Shown: positions 50,201-59,575, counted from the stretch's first letter. The stretch: DNA of 64,000 bases from CAZWCX01 sp964632945 (GCA_964632945.1 CAZWCX010000004.1:1-64000), one strand, 5' to 3'. Translations and numbers: made by a program. The notes: generated by a model from the sequence alone, not told the origin.

Positions 50201-50761
50201 CGGAAGTCGGCGCCCTGGAATAGTCTGATCTGCCTGGGACAACTGCTGGAGGGGCAGGCGGCGTACGGGGAGGCCGCCGGCGCCTACCGGGAAGCCCTCA
50301 CCCTGCCGCACCCGGATCCGGGGCAAATCCGCGACCGGATCGCGCGGGTGCAGGAAAAGATCGATCGCGCGGGACCCGGTCCCCTCGCGTGGTGGTGGAT
50401 TCTGGCCCATCGCGCCGGCGAGGCCCTGCAGCGCGGCGAATGGGAGTCTGCCCGCCTCCAGTATGAGTCCGCCCTGGAGGAGGCCGGCGCCCCCCCGCCC
50501 GACGAACGCCCCGATGCGCGCGCGGCACGGGTTCGCGCCCACTACAACCTCGCGTGCCTCTATGCGCTCTCGTCCGCTCCCCCGAACCCGAAGGAACCGC
50601 CCGGGTCGACCGCCCAGCGACGGGATGACGCCTTCCGGCACCTGGACCGGGCGGTGACGCTCGGCTGGTCCGACCTCGCCCATCTGAAGCAGGACCCCGA
50701 TCTGCGCTCCCTTCACCACGATCCGCGCTGGTCCGCCCTGCTGGAGCGACTCGCGCGCTGA
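47291..50761 (+). CDS. Membrane Ser/Thr protein kinase with large TPR domain
   Basis: The 1156-residue protein has an N-terminal Hanks-type kinase domain (about 36-300: GRGGMGVVYLA near 43, AVKVL, catalytic loop HRDLKPSN near 157, DFGLAR, GTPGYMPPEQ), one membrane helix (about 322-345) and a coiled region. About 750 residues of TPR repeats follow (for example LAHLDRALELDPDLAAARANRA, AIADFTRALERDPAFAESWGDRG), presumably extracytoplasmic. It is translationally coupled to the sigma factor gene and probably controls it by phosphorylation in response to an envelope signal. Confidence 0.93.
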   Translation: MFVDDDRLRRLQGVTRSAGETTRAGTGALPGSIGRYEVRSLLGRGGMGVVYLAWDAELRREVAVKVLRAADRSDEEQIARFWREARIAGNLNHPGIVAVHEVGAFEDSPFVVMERIDGESLSRVIEERDAWPLEERVRVVRDAARAIEHAHGHGIVHRDLKPSNLLVDRAGRVRVLDFGLARRMEGETRLTGSDQVLGTPGYMPPEQASPQDAAPSPTADVFALGAILYEVLTRRRAVSGSTLAELMRSTLAFDVTPPRAIDPRIPRPLELVCLRCLEPSPAARYRDARGLADDLDRWLAGDAVLARPPAAWIRALRAASRRRAVLISIAALGLTAAALTGWGAWERANRAAAQADLDRRRADAEAARARADLETARLVSDVLGRWAVLSGPLGLLEDSFHDSRLSPVALRTVAEAPWTAVRRFLEETPADPASQAVARALAGWARRLAGHEDEGLAWMREARERDPNLPFGAALEALVLSSRYLEAQQLPPVYISGAGLRILGTPEETPAMAGIRADIERHLAQAGRARVWGGGIAAELRALLEAFGHLQAARYAQAEQRLSDLLGRAPHFRSEILLARAHARSLDRRYHRAVEDYEAVRAARPHHAPVLRLLASSLFHLGVQEDLRGRDARPRFRAALAHLDRALELDPDLAAARANRAQARFHLGLSDWRAGSSPQSHFDAALADFDADVEEWPEEALPFAGRAMILDAFGDWAWEAGHDARDLYRRAAEALEEAARRGLPEPQLFAGRGGVAVGRGLAEGRGGGDPRPHLEAALTWFDRLLEQRPDEVEAWHLRAKAGYHLGDALEERGQDPVATLERAIADFTRALERDPAFAESWGDRGNARLRLGEVLHARHQDPRPLYRLALSDQEEGMRLRPEDPHHRFNHGAVWLRIAEAELALRGDPREACARAVDDFDAVLKLAPHHPKALAQRGDARTLWGQELLARRQDPWPLWDRAIADYREARTRKSAPWNSLICLGQLLEGQAAYGEAAGAYREALTLPHPDPGQIRDRIARVQEKIDRAGPGPLAWWWILAHRAGEALQRGEWESARLQYESALEEAGAPPPDERPDARAARVRAHYNLACLYALSSAPPNPKEPPGSTAQRRDDAFRHLDRAVTLGWSDLAHLKQDPDLRSLHHDPRWSALLERLAR

Positions 50762-50963
50762 TCGACCCCAACGGTCGCCCCGACGCACCATCGGCTCGCG
50801 ACGCAACCGGACCCTTCGCACGATCCCGCCCACGCCCATCGGCGCCACCCTCCCCCGGCGATCCGTCGGAAATCGGAGAATTCGTGGAAAATTCGCCCAC
50901 CACGGGCCGGCCGAACGCGGAATCCGGATCGGAGGAACGAGGCCCGTGTTTCGGAGGTCAACC

Positions 50964-51728
50964 ATGCTGCCGATGATCGCCATCCTGACCGTCGCGCTCT
51001 ACGTCTCGATCGGATCCGCCCTCGGATGGGTGCTTTGCCTGGTCCTCTCGATCGGGATCGCGCTGGCCGCGAACTTCGCCCTCACGCGCGTCTTCGAGCG
51101 CGGATTCGATGCCCTGCTGGGCCTCAAGGGGAGGGACGCCCAGCCCAGCATCGGACGGCAACTCGCAGGGCTCGGGGTCGCTCTCGCCCTCCTCGCCTAC
51201 TTCTGGACCAACGGCGGCTCGCCCCCCGCCACGCCCCGGCCCGCCGGGGCCACCGCCACCCTGATGGTCGCCGGCACCGCCCACTCCTTTCCCGACGCAA
51301 TCGCCGAACACTCGAAATTCCTGGGCGATACCTACCACTTCGAAGTCGGCTCGATGAACGCCGCCGGCGAGGAGGTCCTCTTGAGCTTCGGGTTCTTCTG
51401 CTCCCAAGGCCGCCCGGAGGAACTGAAGGGGGTCACCCTCGCCTCCGACTACCGCGAGCACAACCCGGAAAGCGTCCTCCTCGAGGAGTGCTGGAACTAC
51501 TTCCGCGCCGGAGGGAAGTTCTACCAGGGTCACAACGTCGAGGTGACGGTGGAAACCGTCTCGGAGAAGGAGGTTACGCTTGTGGTTCAAGGGGAGTACC
51601 TGGAGTTCGCCCGCGACGAGGAGACCCTCGACGAGGAGGGCAAGGTCCCGGCGCGCGGGACCCCCGTGGCCGTCTCCGGACGCTTCTCCCTCCCCCTTCA
51701 TGTGGAAACCGGGGAGAGCGGAGAGTAG
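50964..51728 (+). CDS. Small membrane protein with soluble domain, unknown
   Basis: The 254-residue protein has about three hydrophobic segments at the N-terminus (residues 2-20, 22-45 and 72-85). A soluble C-terminal domain (about 98-245) follows, with GTAHSFPDAIAEHSKFLGD and EEVLLSFGFFCSQGRPEELKGV. No family is recognised. GGAGG 6 nt upstream supports ATG 50964 over an upstream GTG. It is followed by a strong terminator. Confidence 0.7.
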   Translation: MLPMIAILTVALYVSIGSALGWVLCLVLSIGIALAANFALTRVFERGFDALLGLKGRDAQPSIGRQLAGLGVALALLAYFWTNGGSPPATPRPAGATATLMVAGTAHSFPDAIAEHSKFLGDTYHFEVGSMNAAGEEVLLSFGFFCSQGRPEELKGVTLASDYREHNPESVLLEECWNYFRAGGKFYQGHNVEVTVETVSEKEVTLVVQGEYLEFARDEETLDEEGKVPARGTPVAVSGRFSLPLHVETGESGE

Positions 51729-51761
51729 CCGAAGTCACCACCCCGAGAGGAGACCCCGCGA

Positions 51762-51796
51762 CGGGCGGGGGGGCCTCCCCCCGCCCGAAACTTTTC
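51762..51796 (+). terminator. Intrinsic terminator
   Basis: A 12-bp GC stem (CGGGCGGGGGGG / CCCCCCCGCCCG, 3-nt loop) is followed by AAACTTTT, 33 nt after the stop of the small membrane protein gene. Confidence 0.7.
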
Positions 51797-51883
51797 GGAA
51801 AATTTCCCGAACCCCGGGCCGGGCGGGCGGTTCTAGGTGCATGCGTCACACTTAGATCCGCAAGCTGAAGGGGTTCATCGCCC

Positions 51884-53197
51884 ATGAGTTGCGACGACTT
51901 TCTTCCCGACGTCCTGGCCCACCTGCAGAAAGATCGAACGGACCGCGAAGAGAGCATCGTCGAGACCCACCTGAATCAATGCCCCCCCTGCCGGACCCAG
52001 AAAGACGACTACGCCGCCACCCTCCGCCTGATCCACGAACTTCCCGCCGCCCCACCCGCCCCGGACGTTTTCGACCGCATCCTCACCCGCATCGATCGCG
52101 AAGAAGCTGCCCCTGCCCCCGTTCGTGCCCCGCTCCCGGCGCAGCGAACGCCGCGGTCGCGATTTTGGGGTAAAGTGGCCGCCGGCCTCGTCGCCGCCCT
52201 TGCACTCGCGCTGACGTTCGAACAGTTTGAAAACGGCGCGCGTGCCAGAACGCTGGCGAGGCTGGTCGATGTGCGGACGAGTTCGGCGGCACCACCGCCG
52301 CAGCGGGTCACGCGGGACGGCCTGGTCGTCCCGCTCGCACAGGGCGCAGGTCTGGAGCGTTCCGAGGCGCTCGTCTTCCACAGCGGATCGACTGCCGTGT
52401 TCGACCTTCCGGGCGTCGGCTCCATCCGTACGGACGGCGCCGGCACCTTCCGGGTCGTCGGGACGCGGGAAATGTCGCTCGACGCGGGGACGGTCTACTA
52501 CGACATCGAGCCGGGACGGGGTGGGTACGAGATCACCACCCCCGCGACCCGCGTCCTGGTGACGGGTACACGGTTCTACGTGCGCGCCACCGCAGAGTGG
52601 ACGGCGGTCGTCGTGCTGGATGGATCCGTGCGTATGGGATCCGCAGAGGATCCGGTCGACGTCCCCGCCTTCCACCGCGCCATCGCCCGCCGCTCCCGCC
52701 CCGCCACCCCGCCGGAAAAGATCGCCGCCCTCGCGGAAAACCGCCTCAACCCGCTCGCCACGCTCGGACCCGACCCCGCGTTGGAACTCCGGCCCTCGGC
52801 CGGCACCTTCCGCAGCGGCGAAGCGGCCCCGGTCCGGTTGCGCGTGTCGAGCGACTCGGACGACCTCTGGCTCGAACCGTACCGGGATGCCTCCCCCTAC
52901 TACCTGCTCTCCATCCGCTCCGAATCCGACCCGCCGCACACGGTGCGCATCGCACGCGGCGAGGCCGCCGCCGCCATCGCGCGACAGCGGGTCGACGCCC
53001 CTCAGAACATTCGCCGAAACGAGTTTTACGACCTCAACTTCGATCTGTCGGCCCTGATCAAGGACCCTGGCACCTACGAGATCACCGGCATCCTGGTGAG
53101 CCCCGGCTCCGCCGACTCCCGCCATCCCGGTCATCCGCCGTTGTGGGTGGGCGTGGCCCAGTCCGCGCCCGTCGTCCTGCGGATCGAGTCCCGGTAG
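51884..53197 (+). CDS. Anti-sigma-like zinc finger / FecR-domain membrane protein
   Basis: The 437-residue protein begins with a zf-HC2/ZAS anti-sigma zinc motif (H29-x3-C33-x2-C36, plus Cys3). A membrane helix (about 96-113) follows, then a FecR-type beta domain (about 130-230: YEITTPATRVLVTGTRFYVRA). The C-terminal domain (about 270-430) is beta-rich. ZAS domains hold ECF sigma factors inactive, and FecR domains sense envelope signals. The sigma factor of this locus lies 4.6 kb upstream and is a natural, but inferred, partner. It is the first gene of the run with the DUF4175-like and coiled-coil genes. Confidence 0.82.
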   Translation: MSCDDFLPDVLAHLQKDRTDREESIVETHLNQCPPCRTQKDDYAATLRLIHELPAAPPAPDVFDRILTRIDREEAAPAPVRAPLPAQRTPRSRFWGKVAAGLVAALALALTFEQFENGARARTLARLVDVRTSSAAPPPQRVTRDGLVVPLAQGAGLERSEALVFHSGSTAVFDLPGVGSIRTDGAGTFRVVGTREMSLDAGTVYYDIEPGRGGYEITTPATRVLVTGTRFYVRATAEWTAVVVLDGSVRMGSAEDPVDVPAFHRAIARRSRPATPPEKIAALAENRLNPLATLGPDPALELRPSAGTFRSGEAAPVRLRVSSDSDDLWLEPYRDASPYYLLSIRSESDPPHTVRIARGEAAAAIARQRVDAPQNIRRNEFYDLNFDLSALIKDPGTYEITGILVSPGSADSRHPGHPPLWVGVAQSAPVVLRIESR

Positions 53198-53245
53198 CAA
53201 GGGAGGAGTCCCGCCGCGCCCCGCGGTCACCCGGAGGAGCCGATC

Positions 53246-55381
53246 ATGGCCGAAAGACCCAAAGACCTGTCCGCACGACTCGACGCGGTACGCCAGCGCG
53301 TGCGACACCTCTATCTGATTCACGGCGTCGCCCAGCTCGCCGCCTCGTTCGTCGTTTTCGTACTCGCCACCTTCCTCATCGACTACTCGCTCCCCCACCT
53401 GCCCCCGGCCGTCCGCATCACCTTCCTCCTGGTCGGGCTCACCGGGGCCGCCTACGGGGTCTGGCGCTTCATCCTCTACCCGCTCTCCATCCAGATCACC
53501 GACGATGACATCGCGCTCTGTCTGGAACGACAGTATCCGAAACTACGCGACCGCCTAATCAGCTCCATTCAGCTTGCCCGCGGCACCCGCGAGGGGGACC
53601 GGTTCAACTCCGAGGAACTCGTCCAGGCCCTGATCGCCGAGACCGCCACCCTGACCGATCGGCTCGATTTCATGGCGGTCGTGCTGCCCGACGTCCCCAA
53701 CCGCCGCCGCCGACTCGCCGTCTTCGCCCTCGCCGGCCTGGTCCTGCTCGGCATCGTCTTCCCCGAATACGCCGGCATCTACGCGCGCCGCATCGTCGGC
53801 ATGGACGTGCGCTGGCCCCGCAAGACCATCCTCGTGCTCGAGTTCCCCGGCAACGTCGTCGCCAAGGGCGAAGACTTCGCCGTCACCGCCCGGGCCAAGT
53901 CCGGCTCGACTTTCCCCGGCAAGGCCTACCTGCTCTACCGCTTCGCCTCCGGCATCGAGGACAGCCAGCGGATGGCGAAACATCCGGACTTCGACGCCTA
54001 CCGGCACGAACTTCACCGGGTCATGGAGGACTTCTCCTTCTCCGTGGTGGGCGGCGACGACCAGACTCCGTGGTACGACGTCAAGGTCGTCACCCCCTTG
54101 CGCCTCGAGCGCCTGCAGGTGTATCTGCAGTACCCGAAGTACATGCGCCTGACCGACACGCCGGCCGACCGGCCCGAGGAGGCCGGAAACCTCAAGGTCC
54201 CGATCGGCACCAAGGTCCGGGTGCACGCGGTCGCCAACGCTCCGCTGTCGCGCGCGCAGCTCCTGCTCGGCCGCCGCGACCAGGCGCAGTCGACCGACCT
54301 GGCGCTGGGCAGGGACCCGGCCGGCGCCCTGACCCTCGCGTCCGGAGAATTCACCGTCACCGGGGATTCGGAGTACTCCGTCGTCATCACCGGCGAAAAC
54401 GACCTCGCCAGCCGCAACCCGCCGCGGTACCTGATCAAGGCGATCGTCGACAACGGCCCGGCGCTCAAGATCCTCGAACCGACCGTGGAGAAGATGGTCA
54501 CCCCGAACGGAACCATCCCCATCCGCACGCACACCAAGGACGACTACGGCCTCTTCGAGATCCGCATGTTGTGGAGCCTCACGAACCGGGAAAAACCGGA
54601 GGAAGTCAAAGTCGCGTTCGGCGCCGGACAGAACGATGCGGACTATCCGGCCCGGGAGATCCAGAGCCAGACCGAAATCGACCTCGCCGCGATCAAGGCC
54701 CGGGAGGGCGACCTCATCACGTTCCGGATCGAAGCCGAGGACACCTGCGAGTTCCCCGGCCACAACATCACGCGTTCCCGACCCTACACCTTCGCCGTGG
54801 TGGCCAAGTCGGTCCTCGAGGCGCAACTGGACGAGCGCCGGATGAAGATCAAGGAGGAACTGCGCGCGGTCCACGAGAACCAGAAGAAGCAGGCCGCGGA
54901 GGTCGAGAAGATGGCGGAAGCGCTCGGCGCCAAGGAAGAACTCGAGCGCCAGGAGCGCCGCGCTCTCGCCACCGCCGCCGCCGCCCAGCAACGACACGTC
55001 GCCCAGCGGCTCGAGCGCCTCGTCCGCGAAATGGACGAAATCCTCAAGGACGTCGACAACAACAAACTCTGGGACGTCACCAGCCGCGACAAGGTCGCCG
55101 CCATGCGCGACACGCTGAAAGAGGACGTCGAGAAGAAGTCGCCCGAGGCCAGCACCCTCCTGTCCCAGGCCTCCCAGAGCGTCTCCCCCGCAAACCGGAC
55201 CGAAAACCTCTCCAAGGCCACCGCCAAGCAGGACGAGATCCTCTCGGACCTGCGCCAGGTGCTCGACCAGATGGAAGAATGGGAAGACTACATGGAGGTC
55301 GTGAAGCTCGTCCGCGAGCTGTTCGACCGCCAGGAACGGATGAATGAGGACATCAAGCGCGCCGGGTCCCGATCGAAGTGA
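53246..55381 (+). CDS. DUF4175-like large membrane protein with coiled coil
   Basis: The 711-residue protein has two N-terminal membrane helices (about 30-75) and a third near 150-168. An Ig-like or beta periplasmic region with VRWPRKTILVLEFPGNVVAKGEDF and PLRLERLQVYLQYPKYM follows. The C-terminal coiled coil runs from about 525 to 705 (KIKEELRAVHENQKKQAAEVEKM). This resembles DUF4175 proteins that occur next to MoxR/DUF58 gene sets, though none is in the window. A Shine-Dalgarno GGAGGAG precedes the ATG. The next gene starts 22 nt downstream. Confidence 0.8.
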   Translation: MAERPKDLSARLDAVRQRVRHLYLIHGVAQLAASFVVFVLATFLIDYSLPHLPPAVRITFLLVGLTGAAYGVWRFILYPLSIQITDDDIALCLERQYPKLRDRLISSIQLARGTREGDRFNSEELVQALIAETATLTDRLDFMAVVLPDVPNRRRRLAVFALAGLVLLGIVFPEYAGIYARRIVGMDVRWPRKTILVLEFPGNVVAKGEDFAVTARAKSGSTFPGKAYLLYRFASGIEDSQRMAKHPDFDAYRHELHRVMEDFSFSVVGGDDQTPWYDVKVVTPLRLERLQVYLQYPKYMRLTDTPADRPEEAGNLKVPIGTKVRVHAVANAPLSRAQLLLGRRDQAQSTDLALGRDPAGALTLASGEFTVTGDSEYSVVITGENDLASRNPPRYLIKAIVDNGPALKILEPTVEKMVTPNGTIPIRTHTKDDYGLFEIRMLWSLTNREKPEEVKVAFGAGQNDADYPAREIQSQTEIDLAAIKAREGDLITFRIEAEDTCEFPGHNITRSRPYTFAVVAKSVLEAQLDERRMKIKEELRAVHENQKKQAAEVEKMAEALGAKEELERQERRALATAAAAQQRHVAQRLERLVREMDEILKDVDNNKLWDVTSRDKVAAMRDTLKEDVEKKSPEASTLLSQASQSVSPANRTENLSKATAKQDEILSDLRQVLDQMEEWEDYMEVVKLVRELFDRQERMNEDIKRAGSRSK

Positions 55382-55403
55382 ACCCCGAACGCCGAGGAAC
55401 GCC

Positions 55404-58400
55404 ATGAACCGCACCCGCTGCATCGCCCTCGTTGCCGCCCTCGCGCTGCTCGCGCCGCTGCCCGCGCCGCGACCCGCGCTCGCGGAAGAGGAACGGAACG
55501 ACAAGGTCGCCTCCGAAGCGCGCGAGGCGCGCCGAACGGTCGAGAAGCTGGAAGAGAAGATGCAGCGGATGGCCGAGCGGCTGGAGAAGACCCACCCCTA
55601 TTACGCCCAGAAACTGCGCGAAGGGATCCAGCGGGTGCGCGCGGCGCTGCTCAAGGAGGACTACCAGCAGTTCGTCCAACTCCTCGCCGAGATGCGCTCC
55701 GGCGAGGCCCTGAAGAAGGGCGAGGAGATCTCGACCGACCTCGAGGGGCTGCTCGCCTTCCTCGAGGATCGGCCGGACACCGCGCAGGCCAAGGAAATGG
55801 CCGAGCGACTCCGCCAGGCGATCGAGGAACTGCAGAAGGTCAATAAGGAACACCAGGAGAATTCCAAGGAGCTCGAACGCCTCAACCAGCAACGGGACGC
55901 GAACCTCGAGGCGCTGCACCAGGAGATCCAGAAGCTCGAGCAGGACCAGAAGGACCTGCAGCAGGCGGCCGAAAAGGACGTCGCCGACAAGATCGCCCAG
56001 GGCGTCGAAAAGGCCCTCGAGCAGACCGAAAAACTGATCCAGGACCAGCAGGCGGCGGACAAGGCCGCCCAGGAAGCGCAGTCGCAGGATCTGAAGGGCG
56101 TGTCCGACGCCCTCAAGCAGGTCGAAGACCTGATGGCGAAACAGGGGCAGGCGAACGAGCGCACCGCCGACCATCAGGACGCGAAGCGCGGGCTCCAGGA
56201 GGCGATCGATCGCATCGCCGAGGCCCAGAAGACTCAGAAGGACGCCCAGAGCGCCACCGAAGGGGCCGCGCAGAATCCCGAGCCCCAGCGGATGCAGGGC
56301 GCCGAACGGACCCAGAAGGGCGCGGCCCGTCAGGCCGCGGCCGCGTTCGAGAAACTCGACAAGGTGGACGAGATCCTGCGCAAACAGAACGCGCCCGAGG
56401 CCGGGAAGGTGAAAGAAGCCAAGCAGGCCCTGTTCAAGGCGCTCGCCAACATGGAACGGGCGGCCAAGGACCTCGAGGACGAGACGCCCGGACTCGCCCA
56501 GGCGAAGCAGGAGGCGGCGGGCCAGCAGCTCGAGCGGGCCCTGGAAGCCGCCCGCCAGGCCGCCCAGCAGCTCGAACAGTCCGCCGCCCAGAGCCTCCAG
56601 GACATGGCGGCGGCGCAAAAGCAGGTCGAAAAGGCCGCGCAGGACCTCGCCGGCAAGATGCAGTCCGCCGCGCGCAACAGCCAGCAGTCCGAAGCCCAGC
56701 AGGCCCTCCAGAGCGCCTCCCAGGACACCCAGAAGGCCGCCGAAAGCATGGAAAAGGCCTCCGCCCGCCTCGGAGAGAACAGTCCCGAGGGCGCCAAGCC
56801 TTCCCAGGAACAGGCCTCCCACGACCTCGCGGAGGCCCGTCAGGCCCTCGCCCGCGCCCAGGAACAGCTCGGCGCCAAGGAGAAGTCGAAGTTCTCCCCC
56901 CCCACCAAGCAGCAGAGCGACCTCGCCAACAAGGCCCACCAGCTTTCCCAGCAGCTCAAGGACCTCGCCGACCAGGCCAACTCACCGCTCCAGGCCGAAT
57001 CGAAACAGTCGCTCGAGAAGGCGGGCGGCGACGCCAAGTCCGCCTCGAACCAGATGGAAAACGCCGCGGCCAGCCTCTCCAAACCGGATCCGACCCGGGC
57101 CGGCCGCGAGCAACAGGACGCCGCCAAGGCCCTCGAACAGACCCGGGATGAACTCAAGCGACTGCAGAAGAAGCTCGCCCAGGACAAGGCGCAGAACGAA
57201 GAACTCAAGAAGCTCCAGGAGGCCCAGAAGGAGCTGGAGAAAAAGGCCCAGGAGCTGTCCAACAAGCTCGACGAGAGCGCCCAGAAGCTCGCCCAGCGCG
57301 ACCCGCAGGCCGCCAGCGAGGCCAAGAGCGCCTCCCAGGACATGAAGCAGGCCGCCGGAGAAATGAACAAGGCCGGGCAGCAGTTCCAGAATCAGCAGCG
57401 CAAGGAAGGCGCCGCCAACCAGCAGGATGCGCGCAAGAAGCTGGAAGAAGCCATGCGCAAGCTCGAGGAATTGCAGCGGCGCCAGCTCAACGAAGAGGAA
57501 ATGCGGCAACTCGAGCGGCTCAGCCGGCGTCAAAAGGAGATCGAGAAGAAAACCGAGGACCTGCAAAAGCAACTGGAAAACATGGAACAGAAACAGGCCA
57601 GCGCCAACCTGCAGAACGCCGGCGAGAAAATGAAGAAGTCCAGCCAATCGATGGAGAGCGGCCAGTCCGAGCAGGCCCAGGAGGAACAGAAACAGGCCGA
57701 GGACGAGCTCGAACAGGCCATGGAAGAACTCGAACAGGCCGAGCGCGAGTACGCCGGCCTGCTCCAGCAGGAGATGCTGTTCAAGATCGAACAGGAGGTC
57801 GGACGCCTCCTCGAGGAACAGCGCAAGATCAACGAGACGACCGTCGACCTCGACGTCCTGCGGATGAAGAGCGGCGGCCGGTTCGCCCGCCCCGAGCTGC
57901 TCAAGGTCAAGACCCTCGCCCGCGACCAGAAACAGCTCGCCGCGAAGACCCGTGAAAGCGCCAAGAAGCTCGAGGAGGGCGGCTCGGTGGTCTTCTCCTT
58001 CGTCCTCGCCAACGCCGCGGACGACATGGACATCGTCGAGAAACTCCTCGGCAAAGACTCGATCACCGACAACTACACGCAGACCCTGGAACGGGACATC
58101 GAGCGCCAGCTGAAGGAACTCATGGAGGCGCTCAAGCGCGAACGGATGAAGAAGAAGAACAAGAAAGGCGGGGGCGGAAATCCGGGCGGCGGCAAGCCCC
58201 CGCTCGTCCCCCCCATCGCCGAATTGAAGATGCTGCGACAGCGCCAGCTCAACCTGAAGAAGAAGACCGAGGACTTCACCAAGCTCATCGAGTCCAAGGG
58301 CGTCCTGGGGGTCAGCGAGGTCAACCGGACGTTGCTCCAGCGGCTCGCCCACGAGCAGGGCAACCTCGCCGACATGGTGAAGAAGTTCACGGACGTCCTG

Positions 58401-58415
58401 TCGAAGATGCGATAA
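55404..58415 (+). CDS. Secreted 1003-residue coiled-coil protein
   Basis: The product has a signal peptide (MNRTRCIALVAALALLAPLPAP...). It is then almost wholly Gln/Ala/Lys/Glu-rich heptad-like sequence (for example QEIQKLEQDQKDLQQAAEKD, AQKELEKKAQELSNKLDES). A more ordered C-terminus (about 790-1000) contains LLQQEMLFKIEQEVGRLLEEQRKIN and a basic KKKNKKGGGGN spacer. This C-terminal part also recalls DUF4175-linked proteins. It is predicted to form a long fibrous rod in the periplasm. It lies 22 nt after the DUF4175-like gene and is likely a structural partner. Confidence 0.82.
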   Translation: MNRTRCIALVAALALLAPLPAPRPALAEEERNDKVASEAREARRTVEKLEEKMQRMAERLEKTHPYYAQKLREGIQRVRAALLKEDYQQFVQLLAEMRSGEALKKGEEISTDLEGLLAFLEDRPDTAQAKEMAERLRQAIEELQKVNKEHQENSKELERLNQQRDANLEALHQEIQKLEQDQKDLQQAAEKDVADKIAQGVEKALEQTEKLIQDQQAADKAAQEAQSQDLKGVSDALKQVEDLMAKQGQANERTADHQDAKRGLQEAIDRIAEAQKTQKDAQSATEGAAQNPEPQRMQGAERTQKGAARQAAAAFEKLDKVDEILRKQNAPEAGKVKEAKQALFKALANMERAAKDLEDETPGLAQAKQEAAGQQLERALEAARQAAQQLEQSAAQSLQDMAAAQKQVEKAAQDLAGKMQSAARNSQQSEAQQALQSASQDTQKAAESMEKASARLGENSPEGAKPSQEQASHDLAEARQALARAQEQLGAKEKSKFSPPTKQQSDLANKAHQLSQQLKDLADQANSPLQAESKQSLEKAGGDAKSASNQMENAAASLSKPDPTRAGREQQDAAKALEQTRDELKRLQKKLAQDKAQNEELKKLQEAQKELEKKAQELSNKLDESAQKLAQRDPQAASEAKSASQDMKQAAGEMNKAGQQFQNQQRKEGAANQQDARKKLEEAMRKLEELQRRQLNEEEMRQLERLSRRQKEIEKKTEDLQKQLENMEQKQASANLQNAGEKMKKSSQSMESGQSEQAQEEQKQAEDELEQAMEELEQAEREYAGLLQQEMLFKIEQEVGRLLEEQRKINETTVDLDVLRMKSGGRFARPELLKVKTLARDQKQLAAKTRESAKKLEEGGSVVFSFVLANAADDMDIVEKLLGKDSITDNYTQTLERDIERQLKELMEALKRERMKKKNKKGGGGNPGGGKPPLVPPIAELKMLRQRQLNLKKKTEDFTKLIESKGVLGVSEVNRTLLQRLAHEQGNLADMVKKFTDVLSKMR

Positions 58416-58537
58416 TCGAATTGGCACGGGAGAGACCCTGCGGGATCGCGGATCCGCAGCGGCGTCCTCGCGACCCCGCGTGGCTCGGATCCGCGGACTC
58501 CCGATGGAATGGAATCGTCGATTCGGAGGAACCCATC

Positions 58538-59575
58538 ATGTTCCGCCCTGCCCTCTTGTGGATCCTTGCCGCGGCCCTGGCGCTCGGCCTGATCGCTTCC
58601 CCGGCGACCGTCACCGCTCAGGACGACGGGCCCAAACCCACGCCGAAGCAGGAGGATCCGCTGGACGAGTTCGATGACCTCGACAGCGCCAGCGAGGACC
58701 TGACCGGGCAGCCGAAGAAGGGCAAAGAGAACGACCTGAGCGAACTCGACCGCGCGAGCAAGAAGCTGCGCGGCGAAGACCCCGACGCCGAGGGCGGGGC
58801 GGAGGCCAACCCGGTCGAGATCCTCAATAAGGTCCGCGACCTCATGCTGCGGGCCGAGGAGGAACTGAACAAGGCCGGGAACTGGCGCGCCAGCGAGGAG
58901 CAACGCAAGGCGATCGAGGAGATCGAGAAACTGCTCAACGAGGCCGGCAAGGGCGGCGGCGGCGGGGGGGCAGGGGGATCCTCTGCGGGCGGCGGATCGT
59001 CCGGGAGCTCCTCCTCCGGAGGAAGCGACGGCTCCGCAGGCGGCGCCGGCGGCGCGCAGGGCGAGTCCCTGGAAGGAATCGAAAAAGCGATGCGCGAGGC
59101 CCTCGAAGGCCAGGGCAAGTCCGCGGAGCAGATCGAGAAGATGATGAACGACTCCGCGCAGAAGATGAAAGAGGCCTCCCGGGAAATGCAGAAGATCATG
59201 AAGGAATGCGACAAGGCCATGCAGGGCGGTCTCGACAACATCGAGAAGCTGATCAAGATGGCCAAGGTGTACGAAGTCCCGGATCCCAACCAGCCGCAGG
59301 GGAAACAGCCCAAGGACAAGAAACCCCAGAACCAGCCCAAGAACCCCAACAACGACGAGAATTCGAACAACCCCGCCGAGAAGCCGTACGATCCCGAGAA
59401 GAAGAACCCGCCCGAGAACGACCTGCGAATCCCGCGCACGCCGGGCAAGAAGTGGGGCGACCTTCCCCCGCGCGTCCGTGACGAGATCCTGCAACACCGC
59501 GCCAAGGACTTCCCGAGCGAATACGCCGACCTGCTCGAACGCTTCTTCAAGATCCTTTCCGAGCAGGAGGAGTAG
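58538..59575 (+). CDS. Secreted low-complexity/coiled-coil protein
   Basis: The 345-residue product has a signal peptide (MFRPALLWILAAALALGLIASPATVTAQ). A helical region with NPVEILNKVRDLMLRAEEELNKA is followed by a Gly/Ser stretch (about 138-175), a helical segment (EKAMREALEGQGKSAEQIEKMM) and a Pro/Asn/Lys-rich linker. The C-terminus DLPPRVRDEILQHRAKDFPSEYADLLERFF is the kind of motif seen at the end of planctomycete secreted proteins of this gene cluster. GGAGGA 8 nt upstream fixes the ATG. It is the last gene of the run and a strong terminator follows. Confidence 0.78.
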   Translation: MFRPALLWILAAALALGLIASPATVTAQDDGPKPTPKQEDPLDEFDDLDSASEDLTGQPKKGKENDLSELDRASKKLRGEDPDAEGGAEANPVEILNKVRDLMLRAEEELNKAGNWRASEEQRKAIEEIEKLLNEAGKGGGGGGAGGSSAGGGSSGSSSSGGSDGSAGGAGGAQGESLEGIEKAMREALEGQGKSAEQIEKMMNDSAQKMKEASREMQKIMKECDKAMQGGLDNIEKLIKMAKVYEVPDPNQPQGKQPKDKKPQNQPKNPNNDENSNNPAEKPYDPEKKNPPENDLRIPRTPGKKWGDLPPRVRDEILQHRAKDFPSEYADLLERFFKILSEQEE

